From NCBI GenBank assembly GCA_937899835.1, contig CALCCE010000198.1, positions 1-38,638 of the forward strand: DNA of 38,638 nt, read 5' to 3'. The notes under the pieces are model-generated. The model ran no database searches, was not told the DNA's origin, and worked only from the letters and a program-made list of their open reading frames with translations. The translations under genes and the position numbers were made by a program. Below, in pieces: positions 1 to 8,989 of the stretch (positions within the stretch are counted from its first letter, which is position 1; each line of letters begins with the position of its first letter). Origin of the DNA: an uncultured Flavobacteriales bacterium. GTDB lineage: Bacteria; Bacteroidota; Bacteroidia; Flavobacteriales_G; Salibacteraceae.

Positions 1-944
1 CAGCGCACGATTCGGTGCGCCAATTAATCCTGCTTCCCGACCCTGATTTGGCGGCTCTGCCACTCGACCTTTGCTTGATGCAGCCAGCAGCAAAAGGTAG
101 CTCCTTTCAAGACCTGCCTTATTTGTTGCGGCATTACACCGTTTCTTTTCACTACTCGGCCAGCTTGAGAGCTTCCATGCACCAACAGACTTACTCCAAT
201 ACCTCTTTGCAACAGATGCTCTTTGTAGGTCCCGAATTTGACCAAAGCGGAGCCTTCACCCAAAAAGAAGTTCAGCAATTGAGCGCTGAGGTAAGCGCTA
301 GCGAATTGCCGGGAAGTGAGGTAGAGTTGACCGCAGCAAGCCACTATTTTGGTGGTGAATTTTTGTTGGGGCAAGCGGCCACACCCAACGCCGTGAAATC
401 GTTAATTCGCCCCGGAAGTCTGCTCCATTTTTCGAGCCACGCCAAAGCCAATTTCGAAACCCCTTTGCAATCGTATTTATCGCTAGCAAAGACAGAGAGT
501 ACTGCTCCACCAGAAAAATTATCCGCCAAAGACATTCACGGCCTGTCGCTTCCCGCCAGATTAGTGGTGCTAAGCGCTTGTGAAACTGGCATTGGCCAAG
601 GCGACCCCGGAGAGGGCACTTTGAGTTTGGGCCGCGCCTTTTTGTACGCTGGAAGTCAAAGCGTGATCATGCAATTATGGTCCGTGGATGACCGCCAAAG
701 TGCTCAACTGATTGCGCGGTTTTACGAGTACCTTGCCAACGGAAAATCGGTTCCCAAGGCTTTGCAGGAAGCTAAATTACAAGCCCTATCTACTGCTGAT
801 CCACTCACCGCTCATCCCTATTTCTGGGGCAGCGGAATGGCCATTGGCACCAGCACGCTTCCAACCCCTACTTCAGTTGCCTGGCCATGGTGGTTGCTGC
901 TGCTTGTTCCACTGATCGCCTGGTGTTGGAAACGATTCGACTAA
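1..944 (+). CDS. CHAT-domain protein, C-terminal part (5' end outside window)
   Basis: The reading frame is open to the left edge (first full codon at 3), so the GTG at 15 is probably an internal Val and the gene starts outside. Counting from that codon, residues 1-280 match a CHAT domain, the caspase-HetF-related peptidase fold. Visible are the opening LILLPDPDLAALPLD strand, the catalytic His in HFSSHAKAN (His142), the catalytic Cys in LSACETG (Cys189), and the closing HPYFWGSGMAIG motif. Both catalytic residues are present, so protease activity is plausible. A hydrophobic Trp/Leu-rich segment at 289-305 followed by KRFD looks like a C-terminal membrane anchor. In Bacteroidota such domains usually follow TPR repeats; whether that holds here cannot be seen. 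Substrate unknown. Confidence 0.88.
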   Translation, partial: AHDSVRQLILLPDPDLAALPLDLCLMQPAAKGSSFQDLPYLLRHYTVSFHYSASLRASMHQQTYSNTSLQQMLFVGPEFDQSGAFTQKEVQQLSAEVSASELPGSEVELTAASHYFGGEFLLGQAATPNAVKSLIRPGSLLHFSSHAKANFETPLQSYLSLAKTESTAPPEKLSAKDIHGLSLPARLVVLSACETGIGQGDPGEGTLSLGRAFLYAGSQSVIMQLWSVDDRQSAQLIARFYEYLANGKSVPKALQEAKLQALSTADPLTAHPYFWGSGMAIGTSTLPTPTSVAWPWWLLLLVPLIAWCWKRFD

Positions 945-984
945 GCGTAAAGGCTTTGCCACCCATTGGCTCTTTTTGAGCCAC

Positions 985-1016
985 TTTGTATCCACTTGAT
1001 CAGAAAGATACATTTG
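985..1016 (+). promoter_or_regulatory. Bacteroidota-type promoter for the 1065 gene
   Basis: TTTG at 985-988 and TACATTTG at 1009-1016 are separated by 20 nt, a full match to the TTG-N19/21-TAnnTTTG pattern of the primary sigma factor of Bacteroidota. The transcript would begin near 1023. That is downstream of the first possible start of the next frame (966) and supports ATG 1065 instead. Confidence 0.6.
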
Positions 1017-1064
1017 TACTGTACCTTACCATTGCCATCGCTGGCCATTTCTACCTTGCAACTT

Positions 1065-1829
1065 ATGCTACAAGCACTACATCAAGCTAGTCAATACCTC
1101 GCTGCCGCTGGAATTTCATTGCTTCCCAACGAATCCGACGACAGCCATACCAATTTGGGGTGGTCCATTGAAACTGCCTCCCTCACTTCCCGGCCGCTTT
1201 CTACTGCAGGAGATTGCCTGGCTCTCAACCTCAAGGCCTTTGCTTTGGAATGGTGGCGTCAAGGTCAGCTCGTTGCCCATTTTCCGCTTACCGGCAAAAA
1301 CCATCCCGAAACCTTGAACTGGCTGATACAAAAAAGTCGGGAGGCGCAGCTGGAAAAAGAATATGCTTTTGAACTTCATTATGAGCTGCCCTACCCTGAA
1401 ATGACAGCCGAAACCCTGCATCCTGCTCAAGAAGATCGTTACTCATCAGAGTCGGTTATTCAAGGGTTTACCAGAGCAAAGGAATGCCTGCAACAACTTC
1501 TCGATCGGGAAAGCCTATCATCGGAACTGCGTGTTTGGCCGCATCATTTTGACTTAGGTGCTTTTGCAACCGTTATTCCCGAAAAGCAAGTAGCCGTAGG
1601 AATAGGCTATGCCATGCCCGACAGCATGATCGATGAGCACTATTTTTATATGAGCGCCTGGCAGGCAAATAAAGCCATCTCCACCATGGGTTTCCCAAAA
1701 TTATCGGCTGGATTTTGGTGCGATAATCCTTTTTCAGGAGCAATTCTGAGGGCATCTGGACAAAACCCAGATTCTGTAGAAGCATTTCTTGCGGAAGCCA
1801 TTCATCGTTTTAAGGAAGCCATGGCGTGA
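1065..1829 (+). CDS. Conserved hypothetical protein with a WPHHFD motif
   Basis: A 254-residue cytoplasmic-looking protein without signal peptide or membrane segment. The frame is open from 966, but a good promoter at 985-1016 would start transcription near 1023, so ATG 1065 is preferred. The middle and C-terminal part contains SELRVWPHHFDLGAF and, later, MIDEHYFYMSAW. The WPHHFD signature followed by an aromatic-rich segment recalls the DUF5996 family of unknown function; I am not certain of that assignment. Clustered His/Asp residues hint at metal binding, which is only inference. It stands alone, 120 nt after the CHAT gene and 100 nt before the next gene, with its own promoter. Confidence 0.75.
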   Translation: MLQALHQASQYLAAAGISLLPNESDDSHTNLGWSIETASLTSRPLSTAGDCLALNLKAFALEWWRQGQLVAHFPLTGKNHPETLNWLIQKSREAQLEKEYAFELHYELPYPEMTAETLHPAQEDRYSSESVIQGFTRAKECLQQLLDRESLSSELRVWPHHFDLGAFATVIPEKQVAVGIGYAMPDSMIDEHYFYMSAWQANKAISTMGFPKLSAGFWCDNPFSGAILRASGQNPDSVEAFLAEAIHRFKEAMA

Positions 1830-1901
1830 AATTTTCGTAAGACTATTGTACCCAAATCGGCATAAAATCCTTTAACAACGGGGGTTTTGAGAAGCTTTTG
1901 G

Positions 1902-1909
1902 TATCTTCG
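1902..1909 (+). promoter_or_regulatory. Candidate -7 element upstream of 1930
   Basis: TATCTTCG fits the TAnnTT(T/C)G -7 consensus and lies 20 nt before the ATG at 1930. No clear TTG sits 19-21 nt further upstream, so only half of the promoter is supported. Confidence 0.35.
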
Positions 1910-1929
1910 GTCAGTAAACCCCAATTAGA

Positions 1930-2418
1930 ATGAATCTACAATCATCCTATTTCACTTTAGAGCGAATTGGCATCAGTCACCGGCTGAGCACTCGCATGGC
2001 AGTTAACTGGTGGGAGGTGGTGGCTTTCCCCTTGGTTTTTTTCATTGTCTTGAACCTCATGACCAAGATGAGCCTTTCCGGAGCCACCCTCATTTCGGTA
2101 CTCGCCTCCGCAGGCTATACCTTTTTTCGATTTGCTTCCTGGTTTTATTACACCGAGTTTTCCATCGATATGCTTAGCGGTCGGTTTACCCGTACCTTGA
2201 TGTCCGGCAACACGGTGGAGGCCCGCGAGATCATTACCGAAAGGTTCGATCCCAATTGCCTGGAATACGTGGAACTGCACCACGGTGGACAAACCACCTA
2301 CCTGTTGCAATACCACGGAGAAAAAACCCACGATTTGTTGGTGGTGCGCACCGAGGAAGACAAAGAGCTGATCGACCAATACTGGTTGGATGCTTACGGA
2401 AATCTTTCGTTGGCCTAA
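1930..2418 (+). CDS. Small membrane protein of unknown function
   Basis: 162 residues, starting at an ATG preceded by a -7-like element. Two adjacent hydrophobic segments (about residues 30-45 and 52-72) form a hairpin in the membrane. The remaining ~90 residues are soluble and acidic and probably cytoplasmic, with alternating beta-like stretches (YVELHHGGQTTYLLQYHG, THDLLVVRTEED). This resembles a small PH-like or photosystem-assembly-like membrane protein, but no family can be named with confidence. A hairpin immediately after the stop codon probably ends the transcript. Confidence 0.7.
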   Translation: MNLQSSYFTLERIGISHRLSTRMAVNWWEVVAFPLVFFIVLNLMTKMSLSGATLISVLASAGYTFFRFASWFYYTEFSIDMLSGRFTRTLMSGNTVEAREIITERFDPNCLEYVELHHGGQTTYLLQYHGEKTHDLLVVRTEEDKELIDQYWLDAYGNLSLA

Positions 2419-2422
2419 AAAA

Positions 2423-2460
2423 ATCGAGGAGCTGACCTTTAGTTGGTGCAACTCCCCGAT
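2423..2460. terminator. Probable bidirectional terminator
   Basis: ATCG-a-GGAG (2423-2431) pairs with CTCC-c-CGAT (2452-2460), with one mismatch and an inner ACC/GGT pairing. It is preceded by a run of seven A and followed 5 nt later by TTTTT. It lies between the convergent genes ending at 2418 (+) and 2532 (-), so it could serve both. Confidence 0.5.
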
Positions 2461-2531
2461 GCACATTTTTCCTTTATTCTTTTAAGAACCGAACCTGTTG
2501 TCGGTTTTCGCTACTTTGAATGACAAACCGC

Positions 2532-4130
2532 CTAATCAGCGGGCAGTTGTGGCACATAGCGCTCTTCCAATGGAGGAAAGTCCTTTTCCAGGATCGGAAC
2601 AAAATTGGAGTCTAAAGTGGGTGTAATCCAGGGCTCAAAAGCCATTCGAACCCCCTCCTGCAACACCGGCTGCCATTGCGGAGGATACTGATGAATGTAG
2701 CTCAACAATTTATCACTTTTCTCAGGGCGAGGAGCTCCGGTAGCTTCTAAAATGGCTGAACTGGTGCCCCATCCCATACCTTTCACAATGTCGGGTTGTT
2801 GGCTTTCGGGAGCTTCATCAAGGATTTGCATCAGCGTTTCAGGTTCGTGACCAAATTTTTGCGCCAACACCCACCCGATGGCCGGATCGAAGGTAGCGGT
2901 AGGCTTATCCGCTTTTACTACCGTGATGAACGTACCCAAAATGCCAAAACCAATCCAGGCTACTGCAATCCTTGGTCCCCATTTGGGCCAACTCCACCAA
3001 CCCACGATGGCCAACACTACAAACAGCGGCAACACAAAGGTGAGGTGACGGTAAGACACGTAAATGAAGGAGTCACCCGATTCCGTAAAAAATGGGCTTA
3101 GGGCATAGAGCAGCAGAAAGACTAACACCATGGTAACTCCCGCTCCCACACCAGCCGTTTTGGACAAAAACCTTCGGGAAACGATGAAGAAGCCGATCAA
3201 CCCTGGAATTAGCCAAATTTTGCGCACCCATCCGGCACCAAGGCCAAATAAGTCCGGCATGTAGCTACTACCGGGCAATGCATGGTAAATGAGTTTCCAA
3301 AAGCGGTGGTACCACACTTCATGATTGGTCCACAAAAACCAGCCTTGACCACGAATGCCGCCCTCCTGAAAGGCTTGAAGTTCAAATCCCGGATCGAGCA
3401 GCGTCCGCAGGAGTAAGTGCGGCAAAATGGCAATTCCTAAGGCCAGTCCATACCCTACTACTACCTTCCATTTAGCCTCCAGTAAACGCCACTGTAAAAC
3501 CAGCCACACCAAAAAGGCAGGTACCAGAATAACGTTGTCATAGCTCATGCTAAGTGCCAAACCGGTCACCAAACCAGCTCCAACGGGAACCGGAATTTTC
3601 CAGTACTGCACTTTTAGGCTCAAAAGAAAAATCAACGGCCAAAAGGCGGACAAAGCATGCAAGCCAAAGTTAACCGTAGCCCAAGGCAACAAAGTGGGAA
3701 TGGCGATGGCCGACCAAAGCACAAAAGCCAGGGCTACGGAATTTCCAAATAGGCGTTTGACCGCTACCAATTGTAGGGTACGGCTAAAGAAATCTACCAC
3801 CAAAGCCACCAGGGATAGGGCGGGCAAAGTGCCGCTCAAAGGCTTAAACAAAAGGGCTAATAATGAAATGAGAAAGCTACCTCCTTCGTGGGGATAGTGA
3901 ATCAAGGTAGCGTAACGCAAATCTCCGGTTCGACTGAGGTAATCCAAGGTCAACTGCCACGCTTGCTGGTCGGGTGCTGAGAGCCAGCCTTGAAAGGCAA
4001 GCCCGTAATACCAACGCACGAGGGTTCCCAACACTACAATGCCAACTAGGACGGGCCATTGGGTCAACCATTTGGTATTTCGAAAATTGGCGGGTAGCGA
4101 CACAGCTTCGGGGTAGAAGATTGCAAGCAA
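2532..4130 (-). CDS. Polytopic membrane protein, GT-C glycosyltransferase-like
   Basis: 532 residues with about ten hydrophobic segments from residue ~27 to ~410, then a soluble tail of ~120 residues. Length and architecture, with a first helix followed by a loop carrying acidic residues (WLSAPDQQAWQLTLDYLSRTG), resemble GT-C membrane glycosyltransferases of the PMT/ArnT type that use polyprenyl-phosphate sugars. No diagnostic motif is decisive, so this is a fold-level guess. The start is TTG at 4130: an in-frame stop lies shortly upstream and there is no nearby ATG. It lies downstream of the TonB receptor gene on the same strand, with a hairpin between them, so co-transcription is doubtful. 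A second large membrane protein of related layout occurs at 33985-35946. Confidence 0.7.
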   Translation of the reverse strand: MLAIFYPEAVSLPANFRNTKWLTQWPVLVGIVVLGTLVRWYYGLAFQGWLSAPDQQAWQLTLDYLSRTGDLRYATLIHYPHEGGSFLISLLALLFKPLSGTLPALSLVALVVDFFSRTLQLVAVKRLFGNSVALAFVLWSAIAIPTLLPWATVNFGLHALSAFWPLIFLLSLKVQYWKIPVPVGAGLVTGLALSMSYDNVILVPAFLVWLVLQWRLLEAKWKVVVGYGLALGIAILPHLLLRTLLDPGFELQAFQEGGIRGQGWFLWTNHEVWYHRFWKLIYHALPGSSYMPDLFGLGAGWVRKIWLIPGLIGFFIVSRRFLSKTAGVGAGVTMVLVFLLLYALSPFFTESGDSFIYVSYRHLTFVLPLFVVLAIVGWWSWPKWGPRIAVAWIGFGILGTFITVVKADKPTATFDPAIGWVLAQKFGHEPETLMQILDEAPESQQPDIVKGMGWGTSSAILEATGAPRPEKSDKLLSYIHQYPPQWQPVLQEGVRMAFEPWITPTLDSNFVPILEKDFPPLEERYVPQLPAD

Positions 4131-4160
4131 ATTCCAACCGGGACTTGCCCTTCAGGCCAC

Positions 4161-4168
4161 CGAATATA
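4161..4168 (-). promoter_or_regulatory. Candidate -7 element for the 4130 gene
   Basis: On the minus strand this reads TATATTCG, matching TAnnTTCG, about 31 nt ahead of the TTG start at 4130. No convincing -33 TTG is found at the right distance. Confidence 0.3.
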
Positions 4169-4184
4169 CGGCATATAAGCAAAG

Positions 4185-4211
4185 AAGGCGGCTACATCCA
4201 GTAGGCGCCTT
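4185..4211 (-). terminator. Hairpin downstream of the TonB receptor gene
   Basis: Minus-strand AAGGCG-c-CTAC pairs with GTAG-c-CGCCTT around a 5-nt loop (6 + 4 bp with one C/C mismatch), followed by CTTTGCTT. It lies 34 nt past the receptor stop. The T-run is weak, so it may be an inefficient terminator or an mRNA 3'-end structure. Confidence 0.45.
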
Positions 4212-4244
4212 TTAAAAGCATGCAATTGGTGTTGTAACGCCTAA

Positions 4245-6647
4245 TCAAAAATCCACAATGATTCCGATGGTCGGCAGTACCGTACCCGAGGTATTTTCTA
4301 TCCGGGTCATTTGGTAACGGGTCGGATCGTTAGGGTCAATCAGCGGGTTACCCGCCTCATCGGTAGCTACGTTCAAAAAGTCTTGTTCTTCCGACTGAAA
4401 GTTGGTGAGGTTTTGAATGTCTACATAAAGGTTGAGCGACCACTTTTTAAGGTACCAGGTTTTATCCACCCGAACATCTAGCTGCGTAAAAGCATCAAAG
4501 CGCTCCGAATTCAAGCGATTGAAGTCTAAAATACCTTGGCCGCGAACGTCCCAATTTTCCCTTAGGGAAGAGGCTTCTTCATCAAAAGGCGTGTAGGGCA
4601 ATCCACCTACATAGCGCCATTTCACTCCAATTTCCCAGTTGCGTTTCATCTTTTTTCCTGCGGTGAGGGTGAGGATGTGTCGGCTGTCCCAGGCCGAAGG
4701 AGCATAGGTATCGGTTTCAGGATCGAGAAATTCTGAGCGCACCCAGGTGTAAGCGGCAATTCCGAAGATGCCGTTTCGGGCCCGGCGTTGGGTCAACATC
4801 TCCACCCCATAGGCGCGGCCTTCTCCAATCGAAGTGGTTGGCTCGTTGCCCACCACGCCGAAATCGGCACCAAGGTTGGCCAACGAAAGGGAATCGCGCA
4901 ATGAGAAGGGATAATTGGTGTAGGTTTTATAGAAACCTTCGATGGTTATTTTGGAGTAGTTGTCTGGATTGTACTGAAAACCGCCTACCAGGTGATCGCT
5001 TTCGATAAAACTGGTGCGCGGCTGATTGACCAACACCCCGGCATTGTCTCTAAAACCCAGCACCGGATAAGCCGGCAACTGGTAGTAGCGGCCGGTGTTG
5101 AAGTTGAAACTAAAGCGTTCCGTAATGGCATAAGAGGCAGAAATACGAGGAGAAAACTGATTCAGCGGATTTTCCATATCCGAATTGTAATCGTTGCCAT
5201 CCATGCGGAAGCCGGCCGATAGAATCAAACGGGCATTGAGCAGCGTTTTTGAAGCTTGTGCAAAAACACCGTATTTCACAATGGTCAAATCGCTGTTGTA
5301 ATCAATCAACTGTACTCCGTTAGGCGTACCAATGCGGTTGAAGGTTCGGTTGCTGTAAACTGCATTTTCCAGGTTGACTCCACCTTTGATTTTCCATCCG
5401 TTGAGGCGGGTCGTATTTTCAAAACGAAACTTGTTTTCGGTTTCTACCGATTCGTAATCCAAGATCAGGTTATCGCTGCTCGAATCATCGTTTTCTGCAT
5501 ACTTTTCGGCGGTGTTGTTCAGGGTATTTCGGCTCAGTACAAAAGTTTGAAAGCTGTTTTTCCCATAGTGTTTGTACACTCCGCCGATGGTATAATTCCA
5601 CTGCTCGTTGACTGGTAAGTTCCCGAGCAAATACTCATTGCGCTCTATGGTTTCTTCGTCATCAATGCGATCGTTCACCTCCAGGTTGAGCCGAAACTGA
5701 TCGATGGCTCCCAAGCCCACAAAATAAATCTCGTTTTTAGGGTTGAATTTGTGTTTCACCTTAAACTGTGCATCGTTGTAGGTAGGCAAAAAAGGCAGGC
5801 CAAGAATGGAAAAGAGACCTTGTAAATACGACCGACGAGCAGAAGCGACAAAAGTAGTTTTCTCTCCAATCGGCCCGTCGAGGGCCAGGGCAAGGTCGGA
5901 AGAACCGACCGTTCCGCGAAAGTTGAGCTTGTCTTTGTTGCCATCAATCTGCTTGAATTCCAGCACCGAACTCAAGGCATTTCCCCGGTTGGCCGGAAAA
6001 GCTCCGGTGTAGAGGTTGACCTCACGCACCAGGTTCACATTGAGCATGCCTACCGGACCTCCTGAAGAGCCTTGCGTTTGAAAGTGATTGATCACCGGAG
6101 TCTCAATGTCATCCAAATAAAAGCGGTTTTCGTTGGGTGCTCCACCTCTAATGATAATGTCGTTTCGAAAACTCGGTGTTGAAGCCACACCCGGCAGCGA
6201 TTGAATTACACGGGAAATGTCGCGGTTGGCTCCTGGGTTGCGCTCAATTTCTTCCACTCCAAGGGTTTGCAGCGATACGGGACTTTCCTCGGTTTTTACA
6301 AAGGGAGAGGCCTTGATTTCTACCTCTTCCAGTTGGGTACTGGTGGGCGTCAATCCAATCTCTACGAAGGGCGTTTTCGAAGTGGTCACGTACACATCTT
6401 CTGAAAGTTGGCGGTTGTAGCCCACCACTGAAACTTCCACTTTAACGTATCCTACCGGTACGTCTTTGATTTCAAAATTGCCGTCGATGTCGGTTGAAGT
6501 TCCAATGGTGGTGCCTTGAATGATGACGTTGGCGAAAGGAACGGATTCCTGGCTGGTAGCATCCACTACCTTTCCCCGTACCGATCCGGTTTGGGCTCCG
6601 GCAACTACCGTAGCCAGAAGAAAACAGAGGGTCCAGATAAACTTCAT
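4245..6647 (-). CDS. TonB-dependent outer-membrane receptor with carboxypeptidase-like N-domain
   Basis: 800 residues from ATG 6647, which is preferred over an upstream start at 6668 because it begins directly with a signal peptide (MKFIWTLCFLLATVVAGAQ). After cleavage comes a carboxypeptidase-regulatory-like Ig fold (about 20-110: SVRGKVVDATSQESVPFANV, DIDGNFEIKDVP), then a plug domain (about 115-230, with RDISRVIQSLPGV and IIIRGGAPNENRFYLDD), then a 22-strand-type beta barrel ending in a C-terminal Phe (IGIIVDF), the usual BAM signal. It should import a large nutrient across the outer membrane using TonB energy. No SusD partner is adjacent, so it is not a typical glycan-utilisation pair; siderophore, peptide or vitamin uptake are all possible. 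It is divergent from a MarR regulator with a 90-bp shared upstream region, suggesting control by that protein. Confidence 0.95.
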   Translation of the reverse strand: MKFIWTLCFLLATVVAGAQTGSVRGKVVDATSQESVPFANVIIQGTTIGTSTDIDGNFEIKDVPVGYVKVEVSVVGYNRQLSEDVYVTTSKTPFVEIGLTPTSTQLEEVEIKASPFVKTEESPVSLQTLGVEEIERNPGANRDISRVIQSLPGVASTPSFRNDIIIRGGAPNENRFYLDDIETPVINHFQTQGSSGGPVGMLNVNLVREVNLYTGAFPANRGNALSSVLEFKQIDGNKDKLNFRGTVGSSDLALALDGPIGEKTTFVASARRSYLQGLFSILGLPFLPTYNDAQFKVKHKFNPKNEIYFVGLGAIDQFRLNLEVNDRIDDEETIERNEYLLGNLPVNEQWNYTIGGVYKHYGKNSFQTFVLSRNTLNNTAEKYAENDDSSSDNLILDYESVETENKFRFENTTRLNGWKIKGGVNLENAVYSNRTFNRIGTPNGVQLIDYNSDLTIVKYGVFAQASKTLLNARLILSAGFRMDGNDYNSDMENPLNQFSPRISASYAITERFSFNFNTGRYYQLPAYPVLGFRDNAGVLVNQPRTSFIESDHLVGGFQYNPDNYSKITIEGFYKTYTNYPFSLRDSLSLANLGADFGVVGNEPTTSIGEGRAYGVEMLTQRRARNGIFGIAAYTWVRSEFLDPETDTYAPSAWDSRHILTLTAGKKMKRNWEIGVKWRYVGGLPYTPFDEEASSLRENWDVRGQGILDFNRLNSERFDAFTQLDVRVDKTWYLKKWSLNLYVDIQNLTNFQSEEQDFLNVATDEAGNPLIDPNDPTRYQMTRIENTSGTVLPTIGIIVDF

Positions 6648-6737
6648 GATCGTTTGAATTTGGAGCAAACTCGCTTTTATTTACTACAATTTTGTATAAA
6701 AAACCATTTAAAAACTCCAATTAAGTAGTTTAGTAAC

Positions 6738-7409
6738 GTGAAAGAGCAACTATTGTTTATGCGGGAAGTGTTGGATGCTGCCGGGCAGTATTTGGAAGCC
6801 GAAGGAAAACCAAGCCTTCAGGATTTTGCACATTGGATAACGGCTCAGCATCCGCCAGCGGTTTCAGCTGAGGCCTATACCACCCAATCGGTGGAATCGG
6901 AAAACTTCATGTTTGTAGCGCGACTCAACCGTTTCGCCAAAATTTACAGCAAGCTGGCGTTCTCCCATTCTGCCATTCGAACCGTGGAGGAATTCTCCAT
7001 TTTGGTAAGGCTTTGGGGAGACGGACCTTGCCCTAAGTCAATCATTATCCACGAGCTAATTATAGAGTTTAGCGTGGGCGCAGAAATCATCCGACGGCTA
7101 GTCCGACAAGATTTTGTGACTGAACAACAGAGCACAGAGGATAAACGCCAGAAAATCATTTCCATCTCCGAAAACGGGCAAAAAGAACTTTTCAAAGTAC
7201 TCGCAGAAGTGCGCAAGGTGTCGCACGTTGTGAACGGCAGGCTCTCTCAAGAAGAAAAGGAAAGTTTGCATTTTCTGTTGCGCAAATTGCACGATTTTCA
7301 CCAGGATCAGCGCGGAGATTTACCGGATAATCTGGACGTGATTTTAGAGCGGAGTGCCATTCCTATGGAACCAATGACCTTTCATCCAAAAGGTGACTCC
7401 TCGGCCTAA
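6738..7409 (+). CDS. MarR-family transcriptional regulator
   Basis: 223 residues. The central region (about 60-180) has the MarR winged-helix layout: an N-terminal dimerisation helix, a recognition-helix segment (IIEFSVGAEIIRRLVRQDFV), and the beta-wing signature TEDKRQKIISISENGQ, then long C-terminal helices. The protein is longer than usual MarR (~150 aa), with ~60 extra N-terminal residues and ~30 C-terminal residues. The chosen start is GTG 6738; ATG 6759 is a credible alternative. It is transcribed divergently from the TonB-dependent receptor, so control of that receptor and itself is the natural inference. The ligand is unknown. Confidence 0.85.
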   Translation: MKEQLLFMREVLDAAGQYLEAEGKPSLQDFAHWITAQHPPAVSAEAYTTQSVESENFMFVARLNRFAKIYSKLAFSHSAIRTVEEFSILVRLWGDGPCPKSIIIHELIIEFSVGAEIIRRLVRQDFVTEQQSTEDKRQKIISISENGQKELFKVLAEVRKVSHVVNGRLSQEEKESLHFLLRKLHDFHQDQRGDLPDNLDVILERSAIPMEPMTFHPKGDSSA

Positions 7410-7424
7410 ACAATCCGAGATCGT

Positions 7425-7432
7425 TATTTTTG
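7425..7432 (+). promoter_or_regulatory. Candidate -7 element immediately before 7437
   Basis: TATTTTTG fits TAnnTTTG. It ends only 4 nt before ATG 7437, so a transcript started here would be leaderless. No clear -33 TTG is present. Confidence 0.35.
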
Positions 7433-7436
7433 TGGT

Positions 7437-7997
7437 ATGCTTCTGCGAATACTGCTTTTTTTGTTCCTTCAAATTGGCTTTGGAATAAGCTATGTCAATG
7501 CCAAAGCGATATTGTACTCTGTTTCAGATCTGGTGGCCAGCATGGAGAAGCTGTACGAATTAGAGGTGGTTCAATACACTGATTCTTTTCTAATTGGGCA
7601 GCGCCTCACAACGGGGGAAGAAGTAAGGCTGAACGCCCTATCGCGCAAATGGAACCAAGGGCTCAACGAACAACTACCGCCCGATCATCCGGCACGCAAA
7701 AGCTGGGAAGGAAAGTGGCCTGAAGTAGGCGAAAAAGTGTGGGTCATGCAGAGTCAATATTCGGTTTTCCTGTTTGCACGGAAATACGAAGGTGGTTGGC
7801 GCTTCTGGGACCCCAGAAGTATTCCCTTTGCCAATACTGTATTTCAATTGCCGAACCATCCACATTACAAACCAACGGCAATTTGCATGGAAGAGTCCCT
7901 CTATCAAGACAATGACTATTTCACTTGTCACGATGGCTTTTTGCTCCATATCGATGAATTTACCCGGCTAAAAAATGCTTGTGCCGCCCTACCCTAA
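7437..7997 (+). CDS. Putative secreted protein of unknown function
   Basis: 186 residues. The N-terminus (MLLRILLFLFLQIGFGISYVNA) is a typical signal peptide with likely cleavage after VNA. The mature part is rich in Trp and Tyr and mixed in charge, with three Cys (CMEES, FTCHD, KNACA). No family recognised. It ends 5 nt before the preferred start of the amidase at 8003, so the two may be co-transcribed, and with the Crp/Fnr gene they would form a three-gene unit. Confidence 0.65.
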   Translation: MLLRILLFLFLQIGFGISYVNAKAILYSVSDLVASMEKLYELEVVQYTDSFLIGQRLTTGEEVRLNALSRKWNQGLNEQLPPDHPARKSWEGKWPEVGEKVWVMQSQYSVFLFARKYEGGWRFWDPRSIPFANTVFQLPNHPHYKPTAICMEESLYQDNDYFTCHDGFLLHIDEFTRLKNACAALP

Positions 7998-8002
7998 CGC
8001 TA

Positions 8003-8989
8003 ATGGCCCTTCCCACCTATACCGTTAACCTGGACCTGCCGCCCGAAGAACGGTGGCTTTTTCTCAAAGACGCCCGGGAAACCATCAACGAGTTGCTGGA
8101 AATGTACCTCCGTGATCTGGTGGACAATGAACTCTTGCAACAAGGCATTGCGCAGTATCGATCGAGTTTGGTGGCTCCCGACTATTTGAAAGAATTGGAA
8201 GGCCTTTCCCATTGCTGTGACTTTACTGCCGAACAGCTTTTGATGGCCAACCTGTATTACGACCTGCTCAAATTTTATTGGGGATGCACCGCTTTTTCCG
8301 TGCACAATGGCGAGCAAATGTTGCATGCCCGCAACCTCGACTGGTTTACCGAAAACAATGCTTTGAGCCTTCACAGTTGCATATTTTTATTTCAACGCCA
8401 GGGAGAAACGGTATTCAAAACGGTCGGTTGGCCGGGGTTTATCGGCGTATTGTCGGGCAATCGGCCAGGGGCGTTTACCATCACCCTCAATGCGGTTTCG
8501 AGCAATGAACCACCGGAAATCAATCCGCCGGTGAGCTTTTTGCTGCGCGATGTGCTGGATCAGGAAAGTCATTTTGAGGGCGCCCGCCAATGCCTGGCCA
8601 ATGCCCCCATTGCCTGCGACTGTTTGTTGCTGCTCTCGGGCACCGAAGCCCATGAAAAAGTAGTGATCGAGCGCACTCCTTCTCGCCATGCCATACGCGA
8701 AAGCCAGGAAGCTTTCATTGTTGTGACCAATGACTATAAGGTGTTGGAATACCGCCGATCGGAAGAAGAGTTGCTGGCCTCCACTTCCTGCCAGCGGTTT
8801 GATCAGGCTTGCCTGCGCTTGTTTGATGGGCTGCCGAAAACGCTGGAAGACTGTGTGACCATTTTGCAGGATGCTGCCATTCAAATGGAAATTACCGTGC
8901 AACAAATGGCTTTCGAAAATGCCAGCGGACGGCATTTAGCCCTTAAAACCTATCTCGATAACGATGCATCCTTTTCGAGCCTTCATTGA
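8003..8989 (+). CDS. Ntn-hydrolase amidase of the NAAA / acid-ceramidase-like family
   Basis: 328 residues from ATG 8003; a TTG start at 7979 would overlap the upstream gene and add only eight residues. Recognised by the C-N amide hydrolase signature: Cys95 in WGCTAFSV, followed by HARNLDW (Arg110, Asp113), then GNRPGAFTITLNAV (Asn163). In the NAAA, acid ceramidase and choloylglycine hydrolase group the equivalent Cys becomes the N-terminal nucleophile after autocleavage of the preceding segment. Here that segment is ~94 residues, matching the alpha-subunit length of NAAA-type enzymes. No signal peptide is visible, unlike the lysosomal homologues. Predicted activity is hydrolysis of N-acyl amides; the substrate is unknown. 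It overlaps the next gene by 26 nt, implying coupled expression. Confidence 0.85.
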   Translation: MALPTYTVNLDLPPEERWLFLKDARETINELLEMYLRDLVDNELLQQGIAQYRSSLVAPDYLKELEGLSHCCDFTAEQLLMANLYYDLLKFYWGCTAFSVHNGEQMLHARNLDWFTENNALSLHSCIFLFQRQGETVFKTVGWPGFIGVLSGNRPGAFTITLNAVSSNEPPEINPPVSFLLRDVLDQESHFEGARQCLANAPIACDCLLLLSGTEAHEKVVIERTPSRHAIRESQEAFIVVTNDYKVLEYRRSEEELLASTSCQRFDQACLRLFDGLPKTLEDCVTILQDAAIQMEITVQQMAFENASGRHLALKTYLDNDASFSSLH

